54,340 nt of DNA from Nostoc sp. NMS7 (GTDB lineage Bacteria; Cyanobacteriota; Cyanobacteriia; Cyanobacteriales; Nostocaceae). The stretch covers positions 1 to 54,340 of the forward strand of contig NZ_JABXKJ010000182.1 in assembly GCF_017115085.1 (NCBI RefSeq), read 5' to 3'. Shown here piece after piece: positions 8,651 through 18,329 of this stretch (position 1 is the stretch's first letter; every line of letters starts with the position of its first letter). Both the position numbers and the translations under genes were made by a program. The notes beneath the pieces are model-generated. The model did not search any database. It was not told the DNA's origin and saw nothing but the letters and a program-made list of their open reading frames with translations.

Positions 8651-8758
8651 GCATTGGGCACTTGTACTGAGCGAAGCCGTTGGCGTAGCCTCTCGTAGAG
8701 AAGTATTGGGCATTAGTTAGGACTCATCGTTTAACAAATGACAAAGGACAAATGACAA
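8651..8758. repeat. Short repeats between phoH and the HutX-like gene
   Basis: Positions about 8662-8705 carry a copy of a dispersed repeat (CTGAGCGAAGCCGTTGGCG...) containing the inverted pair CTCTCGTAGAGAAG. Positions 8738-8763 hold heptameric tandem repeats based on ACAAATG. These are typical Nostoc intergenic sequences with no gene. Confidence 0.55.
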
Positions 8759-9163
8759 ATGACCACAACATTAAAAGAATTTTTAGCCGCGTGTGAAAAT
8801 TTAGGAACTTTGCGTTTAATTGTTACTAGCAGCGCTGCTGTATTAGAAGCACGAGGCAAAGTAGAAAAGTTATTTTATGCAGAATTGCCCAAAGGTAAAT
8901 ACGCGAATATGCACACCGAAGGCTTTGAGTTTCACTTAAATATGGACAAAATTATTCAGGTTAAATTTGAAACGGGTGAAGCGAAGAGAGGCAATTTTAC
9001 AACCTATGCCATCCGGTTTTTAGATGATAAACAAGAATCTGCTTTAAGCCTATTTTTGCAATGGGGTAAACCGGGAGAATATGAACCAGGACAAGTGGAA
9101 GCTTGGCAAGTTTTACGGGAGCAATATGGGGAAGTTTGGCAACCTTTACCAGCAGAGATTTAA
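8759..9163 (+). CDS. HutX/ChuX-like haem-utilisation fold protein
   Basis: This 134-residue cytosolic protein resembles the ChuX/HutX haem-carrier fold (PF06228). Features that match are a middle segment LPKGKYANMHTEGFEFHLNM, then IIQVKFETGEAKRGNFTTYAIRFLD, LSLFLQWGKPGEYEPGQV and EAWQVLREQYG. HutX proteins have the same order: PKGK, a hydrophobic strand with FHL, a second strand ending in FFD, then a KVFLGR-like strand and an LP-QV-F end. This match is by pattern, not alignment, and the haem role is inferred. The ATG follows heptamer repeats. The next gene starts 8 bases after this one stops, so the two are probably co-transcribed. Confidence 0.6.
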   Translation: MTTTLKEFLAACENLGTLRLIVTSSAAVLEARGKVEKLFYAELPKGKYANMHTEGFEFHLNMDKIIQVKFETGEAKRGNFTTYAIRFLDDKQESALSLFLQWGKPGEYEPGQVEAWQVLREQYGEVWQPLPAEI

Positions 9164-9171
9164 TACAGATA

Positions 9172-9870
9172 ATGAGTAAAGACTTCGTAACAAAAGAAGA
9201 ATTAACAAAAAAGCGTACACCTAAAGAACTTAGAGAATGCTTTGAGTGCAAAATTGAAGAAATTATTCAACAAGAGGGTGGTAAAAAATCTCTACGAATG
9301 AGAAAAGGTCTGTGTAAAGAGTTCATTGAGGAAGTTTATCCACTCAGCATTCTTGCATCTATTGAATTTGAAGATAGGAATGATATTATGCTCCAGCCTG
9401 TAATTGGCAATCAAAATTATGACGCATTAATATTTGAAAACGAATCTTCTTCTTTAAGTATGCTTGAAATTACGCAAGCTCAAAGTAATGATGACTACTT
9501 GAAGCGCGAAATGCTTGATGAAAAGGGTTATGCTCCTATATCTGGGTGTATTAAGAAACAAGGTACTAAAAATACAAGTATAAAATTTGAGAGCAACTTA
9601 AGCACAAGACACCCGGAAAATTTCAACGAGCAAAACAAATTGATTAGTGAGGCTTTAAGCAAAAAAAATGAAAAGGGATATGATAGCAGCACATCACTTT
9701 TGATTATGTTTCAAGATATAGGTGTAGGAGCGCCAGATGAAGAATATGTGAGGGAAAAAATTAACCGCTTTATTAAAGACGAGGTAAGCTCGAAAGAAAT
9801 TCTATTTTCAGCAGTTTACTTTGTGAGTTGGTCTAAAAAGCATGGTTATATATTCGATTTTTGTTTATAA
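9172..9870 (+). CDS. Hypothetical protein, possible PD-(D/E)xK-like core
   Basis: I do not recognise this 232-residue protein. I chose ATG 9172, eight bases after the previous stop, because the frame upstream overlaps the preceding gene in an unlikely reading. It is very AT-rich and Lys/Glu-rich compared with its neighbours, which suggests acquisition. Residues about 85-110 read NYDALIFE...LSMLEITQAQ, a strand-D-strand-E-x-T pattern that resembles degenerate PD-(D/E)xK nuclease cores where Lys is replaced. The following DDYLKREMLDEKGYAP and CIKKQGTKNTSI fit an alpha/beta core. The C-terminal part predicts a beta strand (SLLIMFQDIG). There are no membrane segments or signal peptide. The nuclease-like reading is a weak inference. 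Confidence 0.6.
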   Translation: MSKDFVTKEELTKKRTPKELRECFECKIEEIIQQEGGKKSLRMRKGLCKEFIEEVYPLSILASIEFEDRNDIMLQPVIGNQNYDALIFENESSSLSMLEITQAQSNDDYLKREMLDEKGYAPISGCIKKQGTKNTSIKFESNLSTRHPENFNEQNKLISEALSKKNEKGYDSSTSLLIMFQDIGVGAPDEEYVREKINRFIKDEVSSKEILFSAVYFVSWSKKHGYIFDFCL

Positions 9871-10125
9871 GGTTGGATATGAAAGAGTATTCTGCCATTC
9901 AATATATAGTAGAATTATCTTTCATCAAAACGTCTCATTAACTTTGTTGTCCGTAACGTTAATAAAAAAAATTGCCATTAAATAAAAAATATTAAGTGAG
10001 ATTTGATAAGGTACAAGTAGACCTGTTGTATAACTATTTTTCTATCTCGCGCCAAGACGCAAAGAAAAATGCGAAAACAAGGACTTTTACAAGAAATATA
10101 AGAAAAAAATAAACAAAAACTACTG

Positions 10126-10923
10126 ATGCTTGTAATGAAGGTAATTTGGAGCTTTTGCTTGCTGCTTTTATTCCTCCTGTGGAGTGGTGAAGCTCTTGCA
10201 GGCGAGTTATCTGAACGGTTAGCAAATTTTCCTCAATGGGAAAAATTAACTTCAGTAAAACCAGCTTCGGGAGATTTGGTTTACCCTGAATGGATGGCTG
10301 GTTATTGGCAAGTTACAAGTACTTTGGTAGATTTAGCTGCACCTTTAGCACCAGATATCATAACTCCAGGGTTTGAAGGTAATCGCCGACAATTAAATCA
10401 GCCTGTGAGTTTTGTAGTAAGATTTGTGAAACAACAACCACATATTCCTGGGTTCAAAATATTTCCTCAGATAGATTACAAATCCCCAATTTTAGTTACA
10501 GATAGAGCGTTTAATAGCTTGAATTTGGCACGGGCTTATTTAGGGAATGAAGCAGTATTATTAGTCAAAGTAGATCCAGATTCACCTAATCGTCAAATTA
10601 CGTTCTTGCGTAGCAGTCGCCAACTAGTTTCTATTGTGACTGCACGCGCCACAGAAACTACCTCTGATGGCAAGTTCATCACCACAGAAGTATTTCAACA
10701 ACTATTTAAAGGCGGTTCACGCCCCTACTTAAACTCTGTAGAATCTACCACCGCTTATCATAAACTTTCACCAGCTAATCCGGCGATTGAGGCAGATCAA
10801 GTTACTGCTGTCTATCTTTCACCCCAAGATCCAGATTATTTTAAAGCTGGTTCTCAACCAGTTGCTCTCTATCGCTATCGCTTAGAATTTGTCTTTGTAC
10901 AAATACCTACTACTTCAAAGTAG
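10126..10923 (+). CDS. DUF6816 family protein, exported or lumenal
   Basis: This 265-residue protein begins with a clear signal peptide (VIWSFCLLLLFLLW, then SGEALAGE, cleavage about residue 25). It matches the cyanobacterial and plastid DUF6816 family in its PEWMAGYWQVTSTL segment, followed by PGFEGNRRQLNQPV and LRSSRQLVSIVTARATE. The function is not known; the distribution in photosynthetic organisms and the signal peptide point to the thylakoid lumen or periplasm. The next ATG (10135) is an alternative start. The upstream gap (9871-10125) is AT-rich and contains no gene. Confidence 0.85.
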   Translation: MLVMKVIWSFCLLLLFLLWSGEALAGELSERLANFPQWEKLTSVKPASGDLVYPEWMAGYWQVTSTLVDLAAPLAPDIITPGFEGNRRQLNQPVSFVVRFVKQQPHIPGFKIFPQIDYKSPILVTDRAFNSLNLARAYLGNEAVLLVKVDPDSPNRQITFLRSSRQLVSIVTARATETTSDGKFITTEVFQQLFKGGSRPYLNSVESTTAYHKLSPANPAIEADQVTAVYLSPQDPDYFKAGSQPVALYRYRLEFVFVQIPTTSK

Positions 10924-11014
10924 TGATTTAAACGTATAACCCTTGACTATCTTGTATTACGTTTGTAATATATAAATTCCAAGTTTCCGATCGCGCCCTT
11001 GGGCAGTGTGCATT

Positions 11015-12823
11015 ATGGCAAAATTTAGAGATATTCTCAAATACTACGATCGCTATCGAGCGCTGATGATTTTCAGTATTGGCGCAGCGAGCCTTTTTGA
11101 AATAATTGATTTGGTGGTGCCTTATGCCACAGGGCAAATTTTAAACGTACTTTCGGGACAACCCCTAGATCGTCCTATAGAGAATGCGATCGCTGCAATT
11201 AGCAACCTCACGCAACTACCACCAAATCGAATACTATCGCTAGGGGTGCTAATGAGTATAATCTTCTTAGTAACCGTTGCCAGAGCGCCAATTCAAATCT
11301 GGTCAACTTGGTGGTTTCATTGGGATATTGCTTTACGTACCCGACGAGACAACTTCACAAAGGCGATAATAAAAATACTCACTCTACCTATAGAATTTTA
11401 CGATGAAAATAACCCAGGACGTATTGCCGGGAAAATTTCTAGAGGTTTAGAAAATCATACCTGGGCTTATCCAGAAATTGCTGGACAATTGATTCCCAAG
11501 CTATTCCGAATCTTAGGAATTTTTATAGTTATCTTGTTGATTGAGTGGCGCATTGCCATATTATTTCTGATTTCGTTCGTAGTCATTCTCAGCTTCACCC
11601 TCAGAGATTTAAAGCAGCTGATGGAACAAGAACGACGGCTAGATAAATACATGGAAAATACCCAAAGCCGCAATTCAGAAATTATCACCAACATCAAAAC
11701 AGTTAAAGCATTTGCAACAGAAGCGCTAGAACTGAAACGGCAAAAACAAAGGCTTAACCGAGAGTTTAACGTAGTAGATTACCGCATCCATCTTGGTTAT
11801 GTGAAGCTGGGTAGTTTTAGAACGACAATCATTCAATTTTGTGTGTTTACAGTCTTAGGTTTGACCCTTGCAGCTACGCTAAAAGGTCAGATTTCTTTGG
11901 GACACTTTATCACCACTTTAACAGTTTCCAGCATGGCTTATGCCGAGTTGGAACCCATCAGCAACCTCGCTGAGATTTTTGCTCGTCGTTATGCCTCAAT
12001 GTTGGGGTATCACGAATTTATGCAGCAACCAACCGGGGTAGATGCAGTCAGTTTAGAAGAAAGTACATCAGCCTATAGTTTCACTGGGAAAGTTGAGTTG
12101 TCGCACCTCAGTTTTGGATATGATGCCAGCCGTCAAGTTTTGCAAGATATCAACTTGTTGATTGAGCCATACCAAACAGTGGCATTAGTGGGGCGTTCCG
12201 GTTCTGGTAAGTCTACTTTAGTAAAGTTGCTGTTGCGATATTTTGAACCTCAAGAAGGTCAAATTCTGATTGATGGTCAAGATATTCGCACTTTGGATGT
12301 GAGTAAGTATAGACGAAGGTTAGCGATCGTTCACCAAGAAGTAGACGTTTTTAACGGTACCATATTGGATAACCTCACCTATGGGAGGAGGAATGCCAGT
12401 TTGGAGGAGGTTCGGCAAGCCTGTAAGATTGCCAGAGTCGATGAAGTAGTGCAGCAATTACCCCAAGGTTATTACACCGTCGTCGGGGAACGAGGTGTCA
12501 GATTATCTGGAGGACAAAGACAACGGTTGGGAATTGCCAGGGCGTTGCTAGTAGAACCAGACGTACTAATTTTTGACGAAGCCACCTCTAGCTTAGATTA
12601 TGAGTCTGAGCGTTCAATTCAGCTAGCGATGCGATCAATTCAGGGCACTTGCACCACCATCGTCATTGCCCATCGTCTTAGTACAGTGCGAGAAGCTGAT
12701 AAAATTGTGGTGCTGGAGCAAGGAAAGATTGTAGAAGTGGGTAGCCACGATGAACTCTTGCGTCACGAGGGTATTTACCGCCGCTTGCATTCCCTGCAAG
12801 AAACAGGAGAACTCCTGAGTTAG
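11015..12823 (+). CDS. ABC exporter, fused permease and ATPase
   Basis: This 602-residue half-transporter of the MsbA/lipid-and-drug exporter type works as a homodimer in the membrane. Six transmembrane segments fill residues 15-310 (an ABC transmembrane type-1 domain). The ATPase domain from about residue 355 has Walker A GRSGSGKST, a Q loop in VHQEVDVFNGTI, the signature LSGGQRQR, Walker B VLIFDEATS and the switch IVIAHRLST. The substrate cannot be deduced. I use ATG 11015; the in-frame GTG at 11006 is possible. It is followed by a dispersed 116-bp repeat at 12847-12962. Confidence 0.93.
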   Translation: MAKFRDILKYYDRYRALMIFSIGAASLFEIIDLVVPYATGQILNVLSGQPLDRPIENAIAAISNLTQLPPNRILSLGVLMSIIFLVTVARAPIQIWSTWWFHWDIALRTRRDNFTKAIIKILTLPIEFYDENNPGRIAGKISRGLENHTWAYPEIAGQLIPKLFRILGIFIVILLIEWRIAILFLISFVVILSFTLRDLKQLMEQERRLDKYMENTQSRNSEIITNIKTVKAFATEALELKRQKQRLNREFNVVDYRIHLGYVKLGSFRTTIIQFCVFTVLGLTLAATLKGQISLGHFITTLTVSSMAYAELEPISNLAEIFARRYASMLGYHEFMQQPTGVDAVSLEESTSAYSFTGKVELSHLSFGYDASRQVLQDINLLIEPYQTVALVGRSGSGKSTLVKLLLRYFEPQEGQILIDGQDIRTLDVSKYRRRLAIVHQEVDVFNGTILDNLTYGRRNASLEEVRQACKIARVDEVVQQLPQGYYTVVGERGVRLSGGQRQRLGIARALLVEPDVLIFDEATSSLDYESERSIQLAMRSIQGTCTTIVIAHRLSTVREADKIVVLEQGKIVEVGSHDELLRHEGIYRRLHSLQETGELLS

Positions 12824-12846
12824 GCGACATAAACATTTTAGATTTT

Positions 12847-12962
12847 GGACTTTCCTGCGGAACGCTACGCATAGCTTGCTTCTCCGCAGGAGTACGGCTA
12901 CGGTTCCATCGAGCGACTTGTGCTGAGCGCAGTCGAAGTAAGTCGAGAAGCTCAGTCGAACG
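12847..12962. repeat. 116-bp dispersed repeat, copy 1
   Basis: This stretch matches the reverse complement of 25071-25186 at equal length with 8 differences (about 93% identity). It contains the stem TCCTGCGGA...TCCGCAGGA and a second stem CTTGTGCTGAGCG...AGTCGAAG. It lies right after the ABC exporter gene. The rest of the 12824-13285 gap contains AT-rich DNA and another short repeat around 13035-13085. No gene is seen there. Confidence 0.8.
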
Positions 12963-13285
12963 ATTTTAAATTTTAGATTGACTGCACGAATGAATCTGCT
13001 TCATTAAATAGACCTTATTTTCAATTGTCCCCAACAGTATGGGGTACGGGGAGCTACGCCTACGCCAATTATACTCTCCGTAGAATCTGGTTTTAAATAA
13101 GACTTATTTTAATCAATAAAAAAATTTGACATATTAATAACACAAAATTGACATAAACTAAATTAAACCTTTTGAAAAAAGCAGCAGTCTAAATTTATAA
13201 ATCAGTCCAGTTAAATTGCTGAAAATCAACTCTCAAAAGATTTAACTGACTTAATCCCAGATAGTTGAACAAAGGAAAATTAGTT

Positions 13286-13468
13286 ATGAAACGGATGCTT
13301 GCAGGTGTATTAGTTGCTTTACCACTGTTCATTGCTGCCATGCCAAAACAGGCATCAGCATTAGTAATCGATCTTGGTGGGCATCATCATCATCAAAGGT
13401 GGATTCCTGGGCATTGGGACAGAATACATCACCATAAGGTATGGATTCGCGGTCACTATGAACGTTAG
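13286..13468 (+). CDS. Small secreted His-rich protein with WxPGxW-type repeats
   Basis: This 60-residue protein has a signal peptide (MKRMLAGVLVALPLFIAAMP, then KQASALV). The mature part is short and has two related repeats, WIPGHWD and WIRGHYE, of the WxxGxW/YXWGXW type, preceded by a run of His residues (HHHHQ). Proteins with this repeat are periplasmic or outer-membrane-associated and of unknown role; the His run may bind metal. I chose ATG 13286, preceded by AAAGGAAAA, rather than the TTG seven codons earlier. Confidence 0.75.
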   Translation: MKRMLAGVLVALPLFIAAMPKQASALVIDLGGHHHHQRWIPGHWDRIHHHKVWIRGHYER

Positions 13469-13483
13469 TAATGAATTTAGCTA

Positions 13484-13537
13484 AATTCACAACCACCTCT
13501 ATCCAATAATTTTTTTATTAGATATAGGTGGTGAATT
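13484..13537 (+). terminator. Imperfect hairpin downstream of the small His-rich protein gene
   Basis: AATTCAC..CCACCTCTATC at 13484-13503 pairs with GATATAGGTGGTGAATT at 13521-13537, with an AT-rich loop including a T run. It sits about 15 bases after the stop, so it could terminate the transcript. The remainder of the gap to 13793 shows no gene. Confidence 0.5.
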
Positions 13538-13793
13538 AGCATAGTTTAAATCAAGGTAACTTTGCTAGATAAATAAGTTAGTAATAAGGACTTTAGTCTA
13601 TATTTTAAGTACTGAAATGCTTACTACGTACTAGGCAAATTTACTGTGAAAATTCACAATCCTTAACATTTAAACGTTAACACCCTTTTATTTATTGTTT
13701 AGACTCCATAAAGGGAGCGGTAGAGCCGTAAATAATCCATTTTTCACTACTAGAATACTAATCAGTAATCGAAGTCTATCCAATAAGAAAAAA

Positions 13794-14750
13794 CTAAGAT
13801 TTACTCTTATCGGCTTCTTTCTGCGCCGCCTCACTGTATTTCTTATATAGTTGAGTCCGAATCTTAGCTTCCTGATAACGGGTGTGATTTTGTGGCACCG
13901 TCCCCATTAAATCTGAAGCCCGTTGCCACTTAGCAGCGATATCTAACCACTGAGTTGAGGTTGTGGCTGTTTTACCAGATGCAGAAGCTTGATTGGCAAT
14001 TCGCACAGATATTGGAAATGGGTCATCAGATGGCTCAGAAAGACTATTGTTAGCAGCATGGGATGCTGTTTGGACTTTCTGATCGCTAGTATTTTCTGTA
14101 GTTAAAGATTTGGAAGTTTCTAGTTGCATTAGGTTTTTGAGTTTATTACCTAACTGGGCATAAACAACCCAACCAAGCAACAACAGTGAACATAAACCAG
14201 CTGCTGCTAATATCCTTTTTTTAGGTTTATTTTTGTGTTTTTCTTTGTTAATGAGTACTAAAGGACGAGAGACTGAAGTTTTAGGAAAATTTGGTTTTCC
14301 TAGTTCAGCTTGAGCTTCTGTGAAATCTTTAATTAGTTGCTTTAGAATATTAGGCTGAATTAATGTAATTTCCTGTGACCAAAGCAATTGGTTTTCGCGA
14401 TCGCTATTTATTTCCTTTAACCAAAGTAATTGTTGTTCCCGAACAATCCGACTATTGATATTGACTCGGCGAATTTGGCGCGGGGCGATGGATTCAAGAA
14501 TTTGCTGGATTTGTTCGACGAGGGGAGATTGGTCAAGTTGCTCTACTCTAGCCGCTTCGCACAGAAGTTGTAAGACACCATCAGAAAAAATGGCTCTAGT
14601 TCTGACACCAGACTTCGCTAGCTTTTCGTTCAATAGCTGAATAATCGCAGCAACGCTACCTTGGTGAGCTTGCCAAGCGATATCGTTTATCCGGTCTACC
14701 ACATGAAATTTAGTGATAGCTCTTCCACCCTGAGTGATTAACGTACTCAT
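13794..14750 (-). CDS. Single-pass membrane protein of unknown function
   Basis: I do not recognise this 318-residue protein. The cytoplasmic part (residues 1-180) is helical and contains AIIQLLNEKLAKSGVRTRAIF, a motif seen in several cyanobacterial proteins of unknown role. One transmembrane helix lies near residues 185-203 (RILAAAGLCSLLLLGWVVY) with Lys-rich flanks. The C-terminal part is a linker rich in Ser/Thr/Asn, then a helical stretch (WLDIAAKWQRASDLMG ... YKKYSEAAQKEAD) that would lie outside the cytoplasm. It has no operon partner: both neighbours read the other way. It could be a scaffold-like envelope protein. Confidence 0.7.
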   Translation of the reverse strand: MSTLITQGGRAITKFHVVDRINDIAWQAHQGSVAAIIQLLNEKLAKSGVRTRAIFSDGVLQLLCEAARVEQLDQSPLVEQIQQILESIAPRQIRRVNINSRIVREQQLLWLKEINSDRENQLLWSQEITLIQPNILKQLIKDFTEAQAELGKPNFPKTSVSRPLVLINKEKHKNKPKKRILAAAGLCSLLLLGWVVYAQLGNKLKNLMQLETSKSLTTENTSDQKVQTASHAANNSLSEPSDDPFPISVRIANQASASGKTATTSTQWLDIAAKWQRASDLMGTVPQNHTRYQEAKIRTQLYKKYSEAAQKEADKSKS

Positions 14751-15157
14751 TAATTTAGGGACTCTTTTCTACTGACCTTGATCTTGCCTTCGATTTTACG
14801 AGTAAAAAGATGAGTTGCCAAATAAAATCCTAAATATAGAACCTTGCTTTTCGATTCGCCAATCTCAGAGACTTTCGCTGATATTTCTAGAACTGCTGAG
14901 TAAACGAAGGGGGTAGGGTCGCAGGAGGAAGAATAACTAATGCCAATGCCCCATGCCCAATGCCCCGATCTTTTTGCAAGTGTATAGTTTACAAACCAAA
15001 CAAAATAGCTGTATCGGGATACTTTTGTGAGGAATTATCGCTTATTTTGCCTTTTTTCCACAATGGCAAGATTATTTTGCACAGCGATCGCTACATTAGA
15101 AGATATATAAACAAAAATCATTGTTGGTTTTTATTCATCCGCAGTTCAGACAAAAAC
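14751..15157. other. Divergent intergenic region with short tandem repeats
   Basis: Divergent promoters should lie here, between the membrane-protein gene (leftward) and the oligopeptidase gene (rightward). About 14940-14967 shows a short tandem repeat based on CAATGCC/CATGCCC. An open frame continues upstream of the oligopeptidase start from 14960, but it is Cys/Ile/Asn-rich and not protein-like, so I treat it as non-coding. Confidence 0.5.
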
Positions 15158-17269
15158 ATGAGTGCAAGTACCATTATTTCCGACAATCCCCTACTTCAAG
15201 GCATTGGTTTACCTCCCTTTGCAGAGATTAAACCAGGACGAGTAGTACCAGCCTTCAATCAGTTGCTGGCAGAACTCGACCAGCAGCTTGCCATGTTAGA
15301 GGCTAGTGTAGAGCCTACTTGGAGTGGTTTAGTAGAACCCTTAGAAAAGCTGACAGAACGGCTTACTTGGAGTTGGGGGGTGGTGAATCATTTAATGGGT
15401 GTTAAAAATAGCCCAGAACTGCGCGAAGCTCATGAAATCGTACAGCCACTAGTTGTGCAATTTATCAACAAGCTCGGTCAAAGTCAACCCATCTACAATG
15501 CTTTTAAAGCACTCCGTGCCAGTGATAGTTGGACAACTTTAGAATTAGCCCAACAGCGCATTGTCGAAGCCGCCATTCGAGATGCACAACTTTCTGGTGT
15601 TGGCTTAGAAGGAGAAGCAAGAGAGCGTTTCAACGCCATACAAATGGAGTTAGCAGAACTTTCTACCAAATTCTCTAACCATGTACTTGATGCCACTAAA
15701 GCCTTCAGCTTAACCCTGACAACGCAAGCGGAAATTGACGGTTTACCACCAAGCTTAGTGAGTTTAGCAGCCCAAGTAGCTCGTGTTGCTGGCGAAAGCA
15801 ACGCCACACCAGAAAATGGCCCCTGGCGGATTACTCTGGACTTCCCCAGCTATGGCCCTTTCATGCAGCACAGCACCCGTCGAGATTTGCGCGAAAAGCT
15901 CTACAAAGCTCATATCACCCGCGCTTCTGCTGGCGATTTGGATAACAACCCCTTAATTGAGCGCATTTTGAAGTTGCGCCAAGAACTTGCAGAGATACTA
16001 GGCTTTAAAAGTTTTGCCCAATTGAGCCTAGCGAGTAAAATGGCTCCCAACGTTGAGGCAGTCAACGCCCTGTTAGAAGAACTACGCCGCGCTAGTTATA
16101 ATGCTGCTGTTAAAGACTTGGCAGAACTCAAAGCTTTTGCAGCAGCACAGGGAGCAGCAGAAGCTACGGATTTAAAACACTGGGATATCAGCTTTTGGGC
16201 GGAACGCCAACGAGAAGCAAAATTTGCCTTTACCTCTGAACAATTGCGTCCCTACTTCTCCCTTCCCCAAGTCTTAGACGGCTTATTTGGACTAGTCAAG
16301 CGGCTGTTTAGCGTCACTGTCACCTCTGCCGATGGTCAAGCACCAGTATGGCATGAGGATGTGCGTTATTTCCAAATTGCTGACGAAACTGGTTCTCCCA
16401 TAGCCTACTTCTACTTAGACCCCTATAGCCGTCCAGCCGAGAAACGCGGTGGTGCTTGGATGGATGTGTGCATCAATCGGGGCAAAATCACTGAAAATGG
16501 TGTCACTGCCATCCGCTTACCTGTAGCTTATTTGGTGTGTAATCAAAGTCCTCCCGTAGATGGTAAACCTAGTTTGATGACTTTCTCGGAGGTAGAGACT
16601 TTGTTCCACGAGTTTGGTCATGGATTGCACCACATGCTGACCAAGGTTGACTATTCTGGAGCCGCAGGTATCAATAACGTGGAGTGGGATGCAGTAGAAC
16701 TACCTAGTCAGTTTATGGAAAACTGGTGCTATGAGCGACCCACTTTGTTTGGAATGGCGAAACATTACGAAACTGGGGAAGCCCTACCGGAGCATTATTA
16801 TCAAAAGCTGCTAGCGGCGCGTAATTATATGAGTGGTACTGCTACGTTGCGGCAGATCCACCTGAGCAGTCTTGATTTAGAACTACACTATCGCTATCGC
16901 CCTGGTAGTAATGAAACTCCCTCAGAGGTGCGTCATCGCATAGCCAAGACTACTACCGTTTTACCACCACTTCCAGAAGATTCTATTTTGTGTGCTTTTG
17001 GACATATTTTTGAAGGTGGTTATGCAGCAGGCTACTACAGTTACAAGTGGGCTGAGGTATTGAGCGCTGATGCTTTTGCCGCTTTTGAGGAAGCTGGGCT
17101 AGAAGATGAAGAAGCGGTAAAAGCTACAGGTCGGCGTTATCGGGATACGGTGCTGGCACTTGGTGGCGGTCAGCATCCAATGGAGGTGTTTAAAACTTTC
17201 CGGGGTCGTGAACCAAGTACGATCGCTTTGCTCAGGCACAATGGTTTAGTCAGTGCTGCTGTAAACTAA
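15158..17269 (+). CDS. prlC: M3 family oligopeptidase (oligopeptidase A type)
   Basis: This 703-residue cytoplasmic zinc metallopeptidase degrades short peptides and is of the oligopeptidase A / PrlC class. The metal site is LFHEFGHGLHHML with H484, E485 (catalytic) and H488; the third ligand is E514 in WDAVELPSQ. The helical N-terminal cap (residues 1-450) and the C-terminal segment with GHIFEGGYAAGYYSYKWAE are typical of the family. I start at ATG 15158 (MSASTIISDNPLLQ) because the frame upstream is not protein-like. It stands alone. Confidence 0.95.
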   Translation: MSASTIISDNPLLQGIGLPPFAEIKPGRVVPAFNQLLAELDQQLAMLEASVEPTWSGLVEPLEKLTERLTWSWGVVNHLMGVKNSPELREAHEIVQPLVVQFINKLGQSQPIYNAFKALRASDSWTTLELAQQRIVEAAIRDAQLSGVGLEGEARERFNAIQMELAELSTKFSNHVLDATKAFSLTLTTQAEIDGLPPSLVSLAAQVARVAGESNATPENGPWRITLDFPSYGPFMQHSTRRDLREKLYKAHITRASAGDLDNNPLIERILKLRQELAEILGFKSFAQLSLASKMAPNVEAVNALLEELRRASYNAAVKDLAELKAFAAAQGAAEATDLKHWDISFWAERQREAKFAFTSEQLRPYFSLPQVLDGLFGLVKRLFSVTVTSADGQAPVWHEDVRYFQIADETGSPIAYFYLDPYSRPAEKRGGAWMDVCINRGKITENGVTAIRLPVAYLVCNQSPPVDGKPSLMTFSEVETLFHEFGHGLHHMLTKVDYSGAAGINNVEWDAVELPSQFMENWCYERPTLFGMAKHYETGEALPEHYYQKLLAARNYMSGTATLRQIHLSSLDLELHYRYRPGSNETPSEVRHRIAKTTTVLPPLPEDSILCAFGHIFEGGYAAGYYSYKWAEVLSADAFAAFEEAGLEDEEAVKATGRRYRDTVLALGGGQHPMEVFKTFRGREPSTIALLRHNGLVSAAVN

Positions 17270-17496
17270 ACAACACCTCTGTAGGGAGGTTGCAATGCAC
17301 ATGCGTGTCAACTTACAGCGATTTTCAGGTAAATAGACCTCTCTCCAAGCCTCTCTCCTACGAGGAGAGAGGCTTTGAATAATCTGGATTATTTTATTTT
17401 TGCCAAATAGGAATGCTCCCGATTAAATAAAGCTTTTAATGGGCGGTTAGAAGAGATTTTAGTGCAGATTAATAATGAATTATGGCAGGATGTGGG
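17270..17496. repeat. Repeat fragments after the oligopeptidase gene
   Basis: Positions 17310-17338 are an inverted copy of 82-110, preceded by GTGTCAAC as in the element at 22955. Positions 17341-17374 carry a hairpin repeat with inverted CCTCTCTCC / GGAGAGAGG arms. No gene is visible. Confidence 0.6.
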
Positions 17497-18111
17497 TTAG
17501 TTAGCCACATCAAAAATTTGTTGTGCGGTTAAATTTAATTGGGGAAAGGTAGGTGATGAAATCGTGGTATTACCTTGAAACGGTGTCATTTGATATTCAC
17601 CATCAACTAATTCACATACAAAAATAGTGGATTGTTTGGGATTGCCGATGAACTTTCTTGCACCCAACGCAGCATAATCAGCAATCCAATATTCAGGAAT
17701 GCCCATTTCTTCATAATCCCTAAATTTATTATAGTAATCATCTCGCCAGTTAGTTGAAACAACTTCAATAACTATTGGAACCGATGCGGCTTGGCTTACT
17801 GTTGACTGTTTTTGAAAAAGCGGTTCCTTGTCGAGATTATCAAGATTTAGCAGCAACACATCAGGCGAATAAGCGGATTCGGCAGAAGGAGTTTTGACTA
17901 ATGGAGTTTTGGGTATAGTGTAGGGAAGGTTCAGGCGATCGAACTCGACAGTTAGCTTACGGGCTATAAATCCTATAACTTTTTCATGCGCTCCGGTTGG
18001 GGGTGGCATTTCAACAATTACTCCTTTGTGCAATTCATAGCGTTTACCATCGTTGGGATACCATTCGCTAAACTCATCGAAGGTGAGTAATTTGGGCAAG
18101 GCTTGGATCAT
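17497..18111 (-). CDS. Uma2 family protein (DUF820, restriction-endonuclease-like fold)
   Basis: This 204-residue member of the Uma2/PF05685 family, which is strongly expanded in cyanobacteria, has a PD-(D/E)xK fold of unknown target. Motifs include LTFDEFSEWYPNDGKRYELHKGVIVEM at the start, then SPDVLLL (Asp), PIVIEVVSTNWRDDYY (the E-V box) and EYWIADYAA. The C-terminus ends with LNLTAQQIFDVAN. These genes are often mobile or repetitive; a second Uma2 protein lies at 49126-49821. No toxin or transposon partner is next to it. Confidence 0.9.
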   Translation of the reverse strand: MIQALPKLLTFDEFSEWYPNDGKRYELHKGVIVEMPPPTGAHEKVIGFIARKLTVEFDRLNLPYTIPKTPLVKTPSAESAYSPDVLLLNLDNLDKEPLFQKQSTVSQAASVPIVIEVVSTNWRDDYYNKFRDYEEMGIPEYWIADYAALGARKFIGNPKQSTIFVCELVDGEYQMTPFQGNTTISSPTFPQLNLTAQQIFDVAN

Positions 18112-18329
18112 AATCTTACCTCCACATCTGTTTTATTTTATCAAAATATTCATAATTTACGTTGGAATAATTCAATCTATTTTGACTGTCATAGTATTTA
18201 TATCCAAATGTTTTGATTCAAATTTTAGATAAACTTTTTATTTATAGACTTAGCAATTAACAGGATTGGATAGGCATTACTAACTCTACAGTAAATCTGC
18301 AAATTAGCTTTGTCTGTTATAACTGTTCT

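Noticed and set aside
14960..15157. N-terminal extension of the M3 peptidase
   Set aside because: The extra 66 residues are Cys/Ile/Asn-rich, unlike the family, and include a tandem repeat at the DNA level; ATG 15158 matches the usual N-terminus.
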